A stretch of 64,000 bases of DNA from Myxococcus landrumus (GTDB taxonomy: Bacteria > Myxococcota > Myxococcia > Myxococcales > Myxococcaceae): contig NZ_CP071091.1 in the NCBI RefSeq assembly GCF_017301635.1, forward strand, positions 2,678,001 to 2,742,000, given 5' to 3'. Positions within the stretch are counted from its first letter, which is position 1, and every line of letters starts with the position of its first letter. The notes under the pieces were generated by a model, which was given only the letters and a program-made list of their open reading frames with translations, did not search any database and had not been told where the DNA came from. The translations under genes and the position numbers were made by a program. This document shows, piece by piece, positions 43,046 through 53,070 of this stretch.

Positions 43046-44206
43046 ATGTCGTCCCTTGCCATCTCCGTCCTCAGCGCCGAGGAGCTTCGGCGCGCGCTCG
43101 CCGTCCGTGATTTGACCGACCCCTCTTCGGGCCCCCATGCGCTGCAACAGCTCGTGAGCGCCGTGCTGGAGGCACTCCGCTCCACCTGGGGTTGTGACGT
43201 CGTCGTGCACCGGCGAAGCCCCGTCGTCTCCATCGCCGACAACTACGACCGGCTCCACTACCCACCGGGAGGCGCCGCCCGCGACGCGCGCTACACGCGG
43301 TATGTCTGCGACACCGCGCTCTTGCGGACGCAGACGTCCGCCATGATTCCGGGAGCACTGCGCGAGCTGGCCGCCGCCCCTCCGCGCGACGTGCTGTTGG
43401 CCTGTCCCGGCCTCGTCTACCGGCGCGACTGCATCGACCGGCTGCACACGGGGGAGCCCCACCAGATGGACCTGTGGCGCGTGCGGCAGGGAGCGCCGCT
43501 CACGCCGGAGGACTTGCGACAGATGATTGCCCTCGTCGTCGAAGCGCTCCTCCCGGGTCGAGAGGTGAAGCTCACCTCCGCCGTGCATCCCTACACGACG
43601 GACGGCCTCCAGGTGGACGTGCGAGCTGGAGACGACTGGGTGGAGATTGGTGAGTGCGGGCTGGCGCTCCCCGCGCTGCTGACGGAGAGCGGACTGGAGG
43701 CCGGGCCCATCACCGGGCTCGCCATGGGGCTGGGCATGGACCGCATCCTGATGCTGCGCAAGGGGCTGGATGACATCCGGCTCCTGCGCTCCGCGGACCC
43801 GCGCATCGCGTCCCAGTTGTTGAACCTGGAGCGTTATCAGCCGGTGTCGTCGATGCCCGAGGTGCGCCGCGACATGTCCCTCGTGCTGGGCGAGGACACG
43901 ACGGCGGAGGAGCTGGGCGACGCGGTGCGCGCGGCGCTGGGCGACCGGGCGGAGCTGGTGGAGAGCGTCCTGGTGATGGCGGAGACGCCCTACGCCGCGC
44001 TCCACCCCAGCGCGGTGAAGCGACTGGCCCTGCGCGCGGACCAGAAGAACGTGCTGCTCCGCGTGGTGCTGCGCGCGCTGGACCGCACCCTGACGCATGA
44101 CGAGTGCAACGTCCTGCGCGACGACATCTACGCGGCGCTGCACCAGGGCACCACCTGGGAGTGGGCCGCGCGCCAGCCAACGCCTCGCGCGGCCGTCTCC
44201 CTCTGA
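43046..44206 (+). CDS. srmL: Monomeric PheRS-like ligase (SrmL-like)
   Basis: A 386-residue class II aminoacyl-tRNA synthetase-like protein. The catalytic core has a motif 2-like GLVYRRDCIDRLHTGEPHQM and motif 3 GLAMGLGMDRILMLRKG, followed by DIRLLRSADPR, all as in PheS. The C-terminal 95 residues are the FDX-ACB anticodon-binding domain usually at the end of PheT (SSMPEVRRDMSLVLGEDTTA). The order resembles mitochondrial PheRS. A true PheST pair would be elsewhere, so this is probably a paralogue; I recall the name PheS-related mystery ligase SrmL for such proteins. Aminoacylation of a tRNA or ligation of an amino acid to another acceptor are both possible. The gene symbol is tentative. Confidence 0.78.
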   Translation: MSSLAISVLSAEELRRALAVRDLTDPSSGPHALQQLVSAVLEALRSTWGCDVVVHRRSPVVSIADNYDRLHYPPGGAARDARYTRYVCDTALLRTQTSAMIPGALRELAAAPPRDVLLACPGLVYRRDCIDRLHTGEPHQMDLWRVRQGAPLTPEDLRQMIALVVEALLPGREVKLTSAVHPYTTDGLQVDVRAGDDWVEIGECGLALPALLTESGLEAGPITGLAMGLGMDRILMLRKGLDDIRLLRSADPRIASQLLNLERYQPVSSMPEVRRDMSLVLGEDTTAEELGDAVRAALGDRAELVESVLVMAETPYAALHPSAVKRLALRADQKNVLLRVVLRALDRTLTHDECNVLRDDIYAALHQGTTWEWAARQPTPRAAVSL

Positions 44207-44228
44207 CGGTGGACGGGGGCGGTGAGCC

Positions 44229-45758
44229 TCAGACCTTGTAGAGCAGGTCCATGTACTTCTTGAGCAAGTCGCTCACCAGCCCCCGGAAGGGGACGGCGGC
44301 CGCCATGCCATACACGGGCGCCATCGTCCCCTTCTCGCTGGGATGGACCTTCACGTGCGCCACCGCCTCGCGAAGGTCCTCCAGGAACTGCTCGGCCACG
44401 CCGGGCTGCGCGTGCCGCAAGGTGACGCAGAGGTGGACGGCCGCGGGCTTGTGCAAGCCGTTGAGGTTCCAGCCCCGCTCTCCCATCCGCTCCATCACCT
44501 TGAAGATGTCGAGCGTCTCGGAGCCGAAGGCGATGACGAACAGCGGGTCGCCCAGCACGTGCAGCTCCGGAATGGAGCGGATGCCCGCCTTCAGCGTGTC
44601 CGCCGTGTCGAGGATGTGGCGCGTGGCCTCCATGTAGCCCTGCTCGCCCATGCTCACCAGCGACGCCCACGCCACCGCGATGAGCGCCCCCGGACGGCTG
44701 CCGGAGAACGTCGGCGAGAAGTAGATGCCCCCGGGCCACTCCGTGGCGGTGAAGTACTGGTGCGAGCGCAGCTCCGTGCCCCGGTACAGCACCACCGACG
44801 AGCCCTTCGCCGCGTAGCCGAACTTGTGCGTGTCCACGGACATGGACGTCACGCCCGGCAGGCGGAAGTCGAACGGCGGCACGTCGCGCCCCAGCTTGCG
44901 CGCGAAGGGCAGCACGAAGCCGCCCAGACACGCGTCGGTGTGGAAGCCCAGGCGCTTCTTGCGCGCCAGCTCCGACAGCTCCGGGATGGGGTCGATGACG
45001 CCGTGGGGAAACCCCGGCGCCGAGCCGATGATGAGGATGGTATTGCGTGTGAGGGCCTTGCGCATGGCCTCCACGTCCGCGCGGTAGTCCGGCCCCACCG
45101 GCACTCGCACCATCTTCACGCCGAAGTAGTGCGCCGCCTTGTCGAAGGCGGGATGCGCGCTGGACGGCGCCACCATCTCCGGCTTCGTGATGCCCTTCGT
45201 GTCCCGAGCCCAGTCCCGGTATGTCTTCACCGCGAGCATGATGCTCTCGGTGCCGCCCGAGGACATGGAGCCGCAGATGTGCTCGGAAGGGGGCCGGCCC
45301 GCGTTGGCCGCGTCCGCGCCCAGCATGCCGCCCGCCATGGCCACGACTTCCGCCTCGAACTTGGTGGCGCTCGGCCAGAGGTCCGCGTGCAGCGGGTTGC
45401 TCTGCGAATGCATGCCATAGACGCGGTTGAGGAACTCGATGTGCCCCTCATCGCCGTTGTACACGGCGCCCGACACCTTGCCCTCGCGCCAGCGCGGCTC
45501 CTCCTTCGCCTCCATGGCCTCCAGCTCGCGCAGCACCTCCTCGCGCGAGCGGCCCATCGCCGGCAGCCGCTCATACGTCGGAATCGTCCCCCGGTAGGGC
45601 TTGAGGCCCTCCTCCAGGCCCGACAGGAGCGAGTCCGTCTCCTTGGACAGCAGGTCGCGCACCAGCGGCACGGCCTTGAGATAGCGCTCGGCCGCCGCGA
45701 GCAGGCGCGGCGGGACATGGTTCAACAGGTTCAGTGACTTCGGGTCTGGCAATGCCAT
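44229..45758 (-). CDS. PLP-dependent sphingosine-1-phosphate lyase-like enzyme
   Basis: A 509-residue pyridoxal-phosphate enzyme of the group II decarboxylase/sphingosine-phosphate lyase family. The Schiff-base Lys312 is in [20 protein letters not shown], almost identical to the motif of sphingosine-1-phosphate lyase. [18 protein letters not shown] binds PLP phosphate, and [10 protein letters not shown] has the Asp that contacts the PLP nitrogen. The likely reaction is retro-aldol cleavage of a phosphorylated amino alcohol or a decarboxylation. It follows the FGGY kinase by 15 bases in the same direction, so a kinase-then-lyase pathway is attractive. There is no transmembrane anchor as in the eukaryotic enzyme. 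Confidence 0.85.
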   Translation of the reverse strand: MALPDPKSLNLLNHVPPRLLAAAERYLKAVPLVRDLLSKETDSLLSGLEEGLKPYRGTIPTYERLPAMGRSREEVLRELEAMEAKEEPRWREGKVSGAVYNGDEGHIEFLNRVYGMHSQSNPLHADLWPSATKFEAEVVAMAGGMLGADAANAGRPPSEHICGSMSSGGTESIMLAVKTYRDWARDTKGITKPEMVAPSSAHPAFDKAAHYFGVKMVRVPVGPDYRADVEAMRKALTRNTILIIGSAPGFPHGVIDPIPELSELARKKRLGFHTDACLGGFVLPFARKLGRDVPPFDFRLPGVTSMSVDTHKFGYAAKGSSVVLYRGTELRSHQYFTATEWPGGIYFSPTFSGSRPGALIAVAWASLVSMGEQGYMEATRHILDTADTLKAGIRSIPELHVLGDPLFVIAFGSETLDIFKVMERMGERGWNLNGLHKPAAVHLCVTLRHAQPGVAEQFLEDLREAVAHVKVHPSEKGTMAPVYGMAAAVPFRGLVSDLLKKYMDLLYKV

Positions 45759-45773
45759 ACGCGCTCCTCTGCG

Positions 45774-47372
45774 TCAGGCGCTCCGCGCGCGGTTGAGGCG
45801 CGCGAAGATGGCCTTGTTGCTCTTGTAGAGATTGACGAACTCGCGGAACAACTCGTCGTACAGCGCGCGGTTCGCGGGGTCGGGATGGAAGGTGCGCGCG
45901 ACGGGCACGAGGGAGGGAATCTCCTCCACCGTCAGCTCGCCCAGCGCGACCGCCGCCTGGAACGCGGCGCCCCGCGCGTTGGCCAGCACGGGCTCATCCA
46001 CCTGCTGAATCGACCGGCCCAGCACATCCGCGTGAATCTGGCACCAGAGCGCGGACCGGGCCCCGCCGCCGATGATGCGCAGCGACTCCAGCTTCCGGCC
46101 CACGAACTGCTCCACATACGTGAACAGCCAGCGCGAGTTGAAGGCCACGCCCTCCATCACCGCGCGCACCATGTGGGCCCGCGTCGTCTTCAGCGACTGG
46201 TTGAAGAAGCCCCCGCGCAAGGACTTGTCATCCACCGGGCTGCGCTCGCCGTTGAGCCACGGCAGGAAGATGAGGTTCTCGCTGCCCGCGGGCACCCTCC
46301 CCGCCTCGCTCTCCATCAGCCGGTACACCTCGCCGGAGTCCTCCTCCGCGTCGCCCGGGCCCCGGCCATGGCCATACAGGATGTTGTCCTTGAGGAAGGC
46401 CAGGCAGATGCCCGCCGACTCCTGCTCGTTGGCCAGCAGGTAGCGTCCCGGCAGCGCGGAGGGCACCGACGCAATCTGGTGGAAGATGTCTGTCTTCTTG
46501 TACGGCACGTGGCAGCACAGCCACGACGAGGTGCCCACGCACAGGTGCGGCTCGTGGTCTCCCACCGCGCCGGAGCCCACCGCCGCCGCGAGAATGTCCG
46601 GCGAGCCCGACACCACTCGCACATCCTCGCTCAACCCCAGCTCGCGCGCGGCCTCCGCGCTCAACGGCCCCAGCACGCTCGCCGCCGGCACCAGGTCCGG
46701 CAGCTTGTCCCGCTCCAACCCCGACAGCTTGAGCAGGCGCTCGTCGTAGTCGATGCGGCTCAGCGCGCGGTTGTCCGTCACCCAGTGCAGGGTGATGGAG
46801 TCATAGGACGCGGCGAAGCGCCCGCTCAGCTTCAGGTTGAGCCAGTCCTTCGGCTCCAGGAACTTGTACGTGTCGCGGTAGACGTCGGGCCGGGCGCTCT
46901 GGAGGTACAGGATGTGGCCCACCGGGTCCTTGCCGGAGAGGGTCGGCGCGCCGCCCGACAGGCGGATCCACTGCAAAAGCCGCGTCACGCCATAGCCTTC
47001 GATGGGAATCAGGCCATGGGCCACGCGCCGCACGTGAGGCGCCCCACGCGAGTCCATCCAGATGAGCGCGGGACACAGCGGCGTGCCTCGCGCATCCACC
47101 GCCACGGTGCCGGACCACTGCGAGCTGCAGTTGACCCCCACGATGTCGCTCGCCGCCACCCGCCCCGACGCCAGCAGACGCCGGGTGCCTCGGACGACCG
47201 CGCGCCACCACGCCTCGGGCTCTTGTTCCGCGCCGCCATCGGGAAGCAGCCGCAGCTCCAGCGGCTCCACGTCACCGCCCAGGATTCTTCCGCGCAGCGT
47301 GACAACGGCCAGCTTCACGGCCGAGGTGCCCAGGTCGATGGCCAGGATGGACTTGTCACCTGCGAGGGCCAC
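45774..47372 (-). CDS. FGGY family carbohydrate kinase
   Basis: A 532-residue sugar kinase of the xylulokinase/glycerol kinase family. The N-terminal phosphate-binding loop is LAIDLGTSAVKLAV, and GSPDILAAAVGSGAV with CVGTSSW and IIGGGARSALWCQIHADVLG mark the C-terminal ATPase-fold half. The expected catalytic Asp is in GSPD. It is the first gene of a two-gene unit with the PLP lyase-like enzyme, and the pair is divergent from the glycosyltransferase. Xylulose is only one possible substrate; the pairing with a lyase suggests another phosphorylated polyol or amino alcohol. Confidence 0.84.
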   Translation of the reverse strand: MALAGDKSILAIDLGTSAVKLAVVTLRGRILGGDVEPLELRLLPDGGAEQEPEAWWRAVVRGTRRLLASGRVAASDIVGVNCSSQWSGTVAVDARGTPLCPALIWMDSRGAPHVRRVAHGLIPIEGYGVTRLLQWIRLSGGAPTLSGKDPVGHILYLQSARPDVYRDTYKFLEPKDWLNLKLSGRFAASYDSITLHWVTDNRALSRIDYDERLLKLSGLERDKLPDLVPAASVLGPLSAEAARELGLSEDVRVVSGSPDILAAAVGSGAVGDHEPHLCVGTSSWLCCHVPYKKTDIFHQIASVPSALPGRYLLANEQESAGICLAFLKDNILYGHGRGPGDAEEDSGEVYRLMESEAGRVPAGSENLIFLPWLNGERSPVDDKSLRGGFFNQSLKTTRAHMVRAVMEGVAFNSRWLFTYVEQFVGRKLESLRIIGGGARSALWCQIHADVLGRSIQQVDEPVLANARGAAFQAAVALGELTVEEIPSLVPVARTFHPDPANRALYDELFREFVNLYKSNKAIFARLNRARSA

Positions 47373-47552
47373 TCAATGCTCCATGCCAGGGTGAAGGACG
47401 CCGCTGGCGAGCGGCGGCGGGCCGGACTCTAGAAAGCGCGTCCGGCCTCCCGCCATCGACAACTCACGGCAAGGTGTCTTTTCTGAACGCCCGAACACCC
47501 GGACTCGCGCCCGCCCGAGGTGCTAGCGTACGGGGATTCCTCGGGGGGTGGC

Positions 47553-49049
47553 ATGCGCCGGTTCTTCGTCAGCGCGCGCGGGCTGTGGCAACGACACCCG
47601 ACGGCGCTGGGCATCGCGGTGACCTTCACGCTGAGCCTGCTCCTTCGCTGGCTCTATCTCCAGTCCTCACCGGACCGCACCTGGCCGTTCTCCATCTTCT
47701 TCTACGGCGACTCGCGCTTCTTCCACACGTACGCGCTGGAACACGTGCGAGGCCATGAAGGCCCCGCCGCGCTCCCCTACCACCCGCCGCTGTTCCCCTG
47801 GCTCCTGGGGATGTTGTACCGGCTGCTCGGCGAGCCCCAGGGCAGCGCGTACCCGTACAAGCTGTGCCTCGCGGCGCTGAGCGCGGCCACGGTGGCGCTG
47901 TCGTGGGCGTGGTGGCGCAAGCTCCTGGGCACCGCGTGGAGCTTCGTGGGCGCAGGACTCTTCGCCTCGAGCTTCGGGTGGCTGGTGCTGTCCACCACGT
48001 ACAGCAACGAGGTCCTCTACGCCCTCTTCCTGTCCGCCACGCTCGCGCTCGTGCTGCGCCACCGCGAAGGCCCCACCCCCGTCGGCGCGGTGCTCCTGGG
48101 TCTGGTCATGGGCCTGGGCTCGCTCACCCGCGCCGAGCACCTCTACCTCTGGCCCTTCCTGCTCGCGTGGGCCTGGTTCCACCGGGGCACCACCCCGCTC
48201 AAGTCCCTGGCCACGCGCTGGGGCGCCGCCGTGCTCGTCTCCGGGCTGGTGCTCGCCCCCTGGGCCGTGCGCAACGCGCACGTGCTGCACGAGCTCAACG
48301 CCAGTACGCCCGGACTCGAGCCCCTCCCCGAGCTCGCGCCCATCACCGTGTACGGCCCCATCAACTTCGCCATGGCGAACCACGCCCGCGCGACGGGGGG
48401 CTTCACCCCCGCCTCCGTCAGCGAGCTGGGACAAGATGGACACCTGGACATCGCCAACCCCGCGCACCGCCGGCTGCTCCTGCACGGCTACGCGGTGGGC
48501 CTGGAGTGGATGCGCCAGAATCCCGCGGACGCCGCCCGGCTCTGCCTCTCCAAGCTGGGGCGCTGGCTCGACGGCCTCAACCTGGGACTGGGCGCCTCCA
48601 ACCTCCCCTTGGGACTGACCGGCGCACGGGCGCCCGTGGACCTGTTCGTCCCCGAGGGTACCTGGATGAAGTGGCCCCTGCTGCTGCTCATCCTCGCGGG
48701 CGCCGCGCTGTCGCTCCTGCGCCCCTGGCGGGACTTCAGCCTGCTCACCCTCGTCGTCCTGCACCGCGCCCTCATCACCCTGGCCTTCTTCGGCTACACG
48801 CGCGGCCTGCTCACCATCTTCCCCGCAGTGATTCCCCTCCTGCTCCTGCCCGCGGTGGTCCTCGCCGCCCGCCGCCCCACGCTCGCCTCGCGGGTGCCCG
48901 CTTTCGCGGTCGCCCTGCTGCTCTTGTTGTGGGTGGAGGCCGGGGCACTCGCCCTGGGTGCCCCCAGGGGCTTCATGGCCAGCGGCAGCACGGACCAGCG
49001 CAACGGAAAGCTCATCCAGGACGACTGGGTCCGCATCTGGCCGCGTTGA
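47553..49049 (+). CDS. GT-C (PMT/ArnT-like) membrane glycosyltransferase
   Basis: A 498-residue integral membrane protein with about ten hydrophobic segments (for example ALGIAVTFTLSLLLRWLYL, LLLLILAGAALSLLR, VPAFAVALLLLLWVEAGALA). After the first segment the loop FYGDSRFFHTYALEHVRG carries the acidic/aromatic signature of GT-C enzymes that use polyprenyl-phosphate sugars. The following YHPPLFPWLLGMLYRL is a family landmark. It probably transfers a sugar to lipid or protein in the periplasm. The start is set by a GGGGGGTGG stretch before ATG 47553. It stands alone, divergent from the kinase. Confidence 0.8.
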   Translation: MRRFFVSARGLWQRHPTALGIAVTFTLSLLLRWLYLQSSPDRTWPFSIFFYGDSRFFHTYALEHVRGHEGPAALPYHPPLFPWLLGMLYRLLGEPQGSAYPYKLCLAALSAATVALSWAWWRKLLGTAWSFVGAGLFASSFGWLVLSTTYSNEVLYALFLSATLALVLRHREGPTPVGAVLLGLVMGLGSLTRAEHLYLWPFLLAWAWFHRGTTPLKSLATRWGAAVLVSGLVLAPWAVRNAHVLHELNASTPGLEPLPELAPITVYGPINFAMANHARATGGFTPASVSELGQDGHLDIANPAHRRLLLHGYAVGLEWMRQNPADAARLCLSKLGRWLDGLNLGLGASNLPLGLTGARAPVDLFVPEGTWMKWPLLLLILAGAALSLLRPWRDFSLLTLVVLHRALITLAFFGYTRGLLTIFPAVIPLLLLPAVVLAARRPTLASRVPAFAVALLLLLWVEAGALALGAPRGFMASGSTDQRNGKLIQDDWVRIWPR

Positions 49050-49179
49050 CCCGCAACACCCCGCCCAGAAATTTCCAATGAATTTGGCCTACTTGCGCGC
49101 TCCGAGCGTGACTGGATTCACATGCGGTGTGCGTCAAAGTTAAGCAGTGAACACTCCCCGCACCCGTTTTTCTTAGAAT

Positions 49180-49208
49180 TTGTGGTTCAAGCGACTCACC
49201 GGGAATAG
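49180..49208 (+). promoter_or_regulatory. Weak candidate promoter for the metalloprotease
   Basis: TTGTGG at 49180-49185 and GAATAG at 49203-49208 are 17 bases apart in an AT-rich patch, about 100 bases before the start codon. The -10 match is poor. The long untranslated leader has no clear structure. Confidence 0.25.
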
Positions 49209-49308
49209 GGCATATTCATTTTTCTGCGGGGCATCAGTAAGCGTCTGCGGGCTCCGCTCCGGAGCCACCTCGGGTCCGTCCCTCGGGCCCCCCCTAGAGG
49301 AGAACCGC

Positions 49309-52300
49309 ATGCGCCACACCAAGGTGTTTGCAGCATGTTGTGCCTTGCTCCTGTCAGCACCGTCATGGGCCGTCCAACAGCCCGCAAAGGGCCAGAGCGC
49401 CATCGCAGACAAGGCGTTCTTCAAGCCGGAGTTCTACCTTCCCATCCAGAACACCCCCCTGGACCAGGCCATGCGAACCATGGCCCCCGGGACGGCGAAC
49501 GGATGGGATGAGTTCTTCGCCCGCAACGGGAAGGACTTCCGCGTCCACATCGACCCCCGCACCGGAAGCCCCTCCGGCGTCGAGGGTCCCTACCCCCTCA
49601 TCCCTGGCGATGGCTTCCGCAACCAGGTGTCCATGGACGGCGTTCGTGAGTCCATTGGCCGCTCGGTCGCGAACGTGGATGAGTCGGTCATCGGCGAGCT
49701 GGTCGTCAAGTTCGTCGCGGACAACGCCACCGCGTTCAACGTGGACCTGATGCAGCTGGGCTCGCCCCGCGTGACGCGCGTCACCGAGCAGCTCTGGCAC
49801 GTCCACATCCCGCAGCAGGTCAATGGCATCCCGGTGCGCCACGCGCGCATCGCGGCGGTCATCAGCCACGGCAACCTCATCCTCATCGGCACGGAGTCGT
49901 GGGCCAACGTGGCCATCGACACCCGCGCGGGCATCTCCCCGATGGACGCGCTGTCCGCCGGCAACAGCTTCACCGGGCTGACCACCAGCGCGCAGCAGCT
50001 CTGGCAGCAGCCGGAGCTGGAGCTGGTCCCCACCGCTCCGCAGGGCGAGTCCTTCGCCGGCGCCGTGGGCACGGGCTACTCGCACGTGCTGGCGTACACC
50101 TACGGCGTCCAGGACCCGGTCGGCCAGGAGCGCTGGAAGCTCACCGTCGACGCGAGCACCGGTGAGACGCTCGCCATCGAAGACGACAACCACTACTTCG
50201 ACGCCCAGATCACCGGCGGCATCTACCCGTCCACCAACATCGGCACGTGCGCGGACAACACCGTGTGCGGCTCGATGAAGCCCAACTCGCCCATGCCCTG
50301 GGCCAACACCAGCCTCGCCGCCCCGAACAACTTCACGGACGGCGCCGGCGTGTACAACTTCAGCACCGGCACGGCCACCACCACGCTCTCCGGCAAGTAC
50401 GTCCGCGTGAGCGATGGCTGCGGCGCCATCAGCAACAGCTCCACCACGGGCAACATCGACCTGGGCGGCGTGAACAACACCCACGACTGCACCTCCATCG
50501 GCTCCGCGGGCAACACCCCCGCCTCCCGCTCCAGCTTCTACGAGCTGAACAAGCTGGCCGAGCAGGCCCGCGGCTACCTGCCGAACAACACCTGGCTGCA
50601 GAGCCAGCTGCTCTCCAACGTCAACATCCAGAGCACCTGCAACGCCTTCTGGAACGGCTCCTCCGTCAACTTCTACCGGACGGGCGGCGGCTGCCGGAAC
50701 ACGGGTGAGATTGGCGCCGTGTTCGACCACGAGTGGGGCCATGGCCTGGATGACTTCGACACCAACGGCACGCTGTCCAACTCCTCCGAGGGCTACGCGG
50801 ACATCGCCGCCATCTACCGCCTGCAGACCTCGTGCGTGGGCTACGGCTTCTTCGACGCCACCAACAACCTGGGCTGCGGCACCACGCCGGACGGCACGGG
50901 CGCCAACCAGCAGGAGTCGCAGGTCTCCGGTTACTCGTGGTGCAACACCCGCTGCTCGGGTGTTCGCGACGCGGACTACGGCAAGGCGACGTACAAGACG
51001 CCCAGCATGCCGTCCGCCACGGCCGCTCCCCCGGCCACCCCGCAGAACTTCACCTGCCCCATGTGCAGCGCCGGCTCCGGCCCCTGCAGCAAGCAGGTGC
51101 ACTGCGCCGCCTCTCCCGCCCGCCAGGCCGCGTGGGACCTGGTCACGCGTGACCTGACCGCCGCGCCGTTCAACTACGACTCCAACACGGCGTACATCGT
51201 CGGCAACAAGGTCTTCTATCAGGGCAGCGGCAACATCGGCGCGTGGCACTCCTGCAACTGCTCGGGCGGCACGTCCGACGGCTGCGGCGCCACCAACGGC
51301 TACATGAGCTGGCTGGCCGCGGACGACGACAACGGCAACCTGGGTGACGGCACGCCGCACATGACGGCCATCCACTCGGCGTTCAACCGCCACAACATCG
51401 CATGTAACACCACCCCGCCGGTGAACTCCGGCTGTTCCGGCGGCCCCACGGCGGCGCCGACGCACACCGCGACCGCGGGCGATGGCCAGGTGGCCCTCAA
51501 CTGGACGGCCTCCGCTGGCGCCAGCGAGTACTGGGTGATGCGCACGGAAGGCATGGGCTGTGACTTCGGCAAGGCGAAGATCGCCACCGTCTCCGGCACC
51601 ACGTACACGGACACCGAGGTCGCCAACAACCGCGAGTACTGCTACTCCATCGTCCCGGCGTCCTCGAACGCGTGCTACGGCGCGGCGAGCACCTGCTCGT
51701 GCGCCAAGCCCGCGTGCACGCCTCCGGGCGGCGCGTCGCTGACCACGCCGGCCAACGGCGCGGTGGGCGCGGAGCTCGCCACGGCGCTCGACTGGGCGGA
51801 TGTCTCCGGTGCCTCCACGTACGAGGTCCAGGTGGCCACGGACGCCGCGTTCACCAACGTGGTGGCCTCGGCCAACTCGCTCGTCACCAGCAACTGGACG
51901 ATCTCCCCGGCGCTGAACGTCAACACCACGTACTACTGGCGCGTGCGCGCGGGTAACTCGTGCGGTGGCACGGGCAGCTACTCCGCCGCGTTCAGCTTCA
52001 CCACGCGCGGCTGCGTGACGCTGGCGGCTCCCACGCTGTCCTCTCCGGCGGATGGCGCCACGGGCGTCGCGACGTCGGCGGCCCTGGACTGGTCCGACGT
52101 GCCGAGCGCCGCTCGCTACATCGTCGAGGTCGCCACGGACGCGGCGTTCACCAACATCGTCCGCTCCAACACCACGCTGACCACCAGCGCCTGGACGGTG
52201 TCGCCGGCCCTGAACAGCGCCACGCCGTACTACTGGCGCGCTCGCGCGGCCGACGTCTGCAGCGAGAGCCCCAACAGCACCGCTCGCAGCTTCACCACCA

Positions 52301-52905
52301 CCACCGTCTGCACCCCGGTGCAGGCGACCTACGATGCCACCCGCCGGGCGCCGACGTGCGGCAGCGTCTGCGGCTGCGACACCGGCCCCACCCTGGTCAA
52401 GGGCCGCGGCACGATGTCCGGCGGCGTCGAGTCGAACCAGCCCAACACCATTGGCGCGTCCTGCGCGGATGGCGTCTCCGGCACGTACCAGTCCGACGAG
52501 AGCATTGACCGCGTCGTCATCAAGACCGTGGACCAGGGCCCGTTCGCCGCTGGCAAGCAGGTGACGGTGGAAGTCACCGTGTGGTGCTGGGGCACCACGG
52601 ATGCCTTCGACCTCTACTACACCAGCAACGCGGCCACGCCCGCGTGGACCGCGCTGACCACGAACCAGGCCTGCACCACGGGCGGCGTGGCGCGGACCTT
52701 CACGCACACGTTCAACCTGGCCGCCACGGCTGGCACGCACGCCATCCGCCCGCAGTTCCGCTACGGCGGCACCGCGAGCTCGTGCACCGCCGGCAGCTAC
52801 AACGACCGCGACGACATGGTGTTCTCGGTCGGCGCGGCCGTCGCCGCCACGGGCTCGGGCAAGTCCACCACCGCGCAGGGCCGCCCGGCTCCCGCGGGCC
52901 GCTGA
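49309..52905 (+). CDS. Secreted zinc metalloprotease with fibronectin-III domains
   Basis: A 1198-residue exported protease. The signal peptide is MRHTKVFAACCALLLSAPSWA. An FTP-like propeptide occupies about 30-300. The catalytic domain (about 330-680) has HEWGH at 474-478 and Glu494 in NSSEGYADIAA, matching gluzincin zinc ligands. It is rich in paired cysteines. Two fibronectin type III-like repeats follow (PANGAVGAELATALDW and PADGATGVATSAALDWSDVP, each with YYWR), then a beta-rich Cys-containing C-terminal domain. AGAGGAG lies 8 bases upstream of the ATG. The protein probably digests extracellular proteins. An inverted repeat and a terminator follow. Confidence 0.86.
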   Translation: MRHTKVFAACCALLLSAPSWAVQQPAKGQSAIADKAFFKPEFYLPIQNTPLDQAMRTMAPGTANGWDEFFARNGKDFRVHIDPRTGSPSGVEGPYPLIPGDGFRNQVSMDGVRESIGRSVANVDESVIGELVVKFVADNATAFNVDLMQLGSPRVTRVTEQLWHVHIPQQVNGIPVRHARIAAVISHGNLILIGTESWANVAIDTRAGISPMDALSAGNSFTGLTTSAQQLWQQPELELVPTAPQGESFAGAVGTGYSHVLAYTYGVQDPVGQERWKLTVDASTGETLAIEDDNHYFDAQITGGIYPSTNIGTCADNTVCGSMKPNSPMPWANTSLAAPNNFTDGAGVYNFSTGTATTTLSGKYVRVSDGCGAISNSSTTGNIDLGGVNNTHDCTSIGSAGNTPASRSSFYELNKLAEQARGYLPNNTWLQSQLLSNVNIQSTCNAFWNGSSVNFYRTGGGCRNTGEIGAVFDHEWGHGLDDFDTNGTLSNSSEGYADIAAIYRLQTSCVGYGFFDATNNLGCGTTPDGTGANQQESQVSGYSWCNTRCSGVRDADYGKATYKTPSMPSATAAPPATPQNFTCPMCSAGSGPCSKQVHCAASPARQAAWDLVTRDLTAAPFNYDSNTAYIVGNKVFYQGSGNIGAWHSCNCSGGTSDGCGATNGYMSWLAADDDNGNLGDGTPHMTAIHSAFNRHNIACNTTPPVNSGCSGGPTAAPTHTATAGDGQVALNWTASAGASEYWVMRTEGMGCDFGKAKIATVSGTTYTDTEVANNREYCYSIVPASSNACYGAASTCSCAKPACTPPGGASLTTPANGAVGAELATALDWADVSGASTYEVQVATDAAFTNVVASANSLVTSNWTISPALNVNTTYYWRVRAGNSCGGTGSYSAAFSFTTRGCVTLAAPTLSSPADGATGVATSAALDWSDVPSAARYIVEVATDAAFTNIVRSNTTLTTSAWTVSPALNSATPYYWRARAADVCSESPNSTARSFTTTTVCTPVQATYDATRRAPTCGSVCGCDTGPTLVKGRGTMSGGVESNQPNTIGASCADGVSGTYQSDESIDRVVIKTVDQGPFAAGKQVTVEVTVWCWGTTDAFDLYYTSNAATPAWTALTTNQACTTGGVARTFTHTFNLAATAGTHAIRPQFRYGGTASSCTAGSYNDRDDMVFSVGAAVAATGSGKSTTAQGRPAPAGR

Positions 52906-52912
52906 TGTCCCT

Positions 52913-52949
52913 CCGCTCCTTCCAGCGCATCCCAGACTGGAAGGAGCGG
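52913..52949. repeat. Perfect inverted repeat after the protease
   Basis: A 13-bp perfect inverted repeat (52913-52925 with 52937-52949) with an 11-base loop starts 8 bases after the stop. No U-tract follows. It may protect the mRNA 3' end or terminate in concert with the next hairpin. Confidence 0.5.
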
Positions 52950-52976
52950 TGACGTCGCGTTGAGCTGAATCCTCGA

Positions 52977-53010
52977 GGGCTCCCGGTCCACACGCCGGGG
53001 GCCCTTGTTG
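52977..53010 (+). terminator. Candidate rho-independent terminator
   Basis: A 10-bp GC-rich stem with one G-T pair (52977-52986 and 52995-53004), an 8-base loop and then TTGTTG. It lies between the protease and the convergent permease gene. Confidence 0.6.
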
Positions 53011-53035
53011 CGTTCAGGGGCCCTGCTCGCGAGGC

Positions 53036-53070
53036 GAGGCGCCTCAATGGGGCCCGTCGTGAGGCGCCTC
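53036..53070. repeat. Two copies of a 10-bp palindrome
   Basis: GAGGCGCCTC occurs at 53036-53045 and 53061-53070, spanning the end of the permease gene. It could pair as a hairpin or act as a binding site. Two copies only, so chance in GC-rich DNA is possible. Confidence 0.35.

Noticed and set aside
49363..52740. A 1125-codon minus-strand frame opposite the metalloprotease
   Set aside because: Valine/alanine/arginine-rich low-information sequence; the plus strand carries the zinc-protease and fibronectin motifs.
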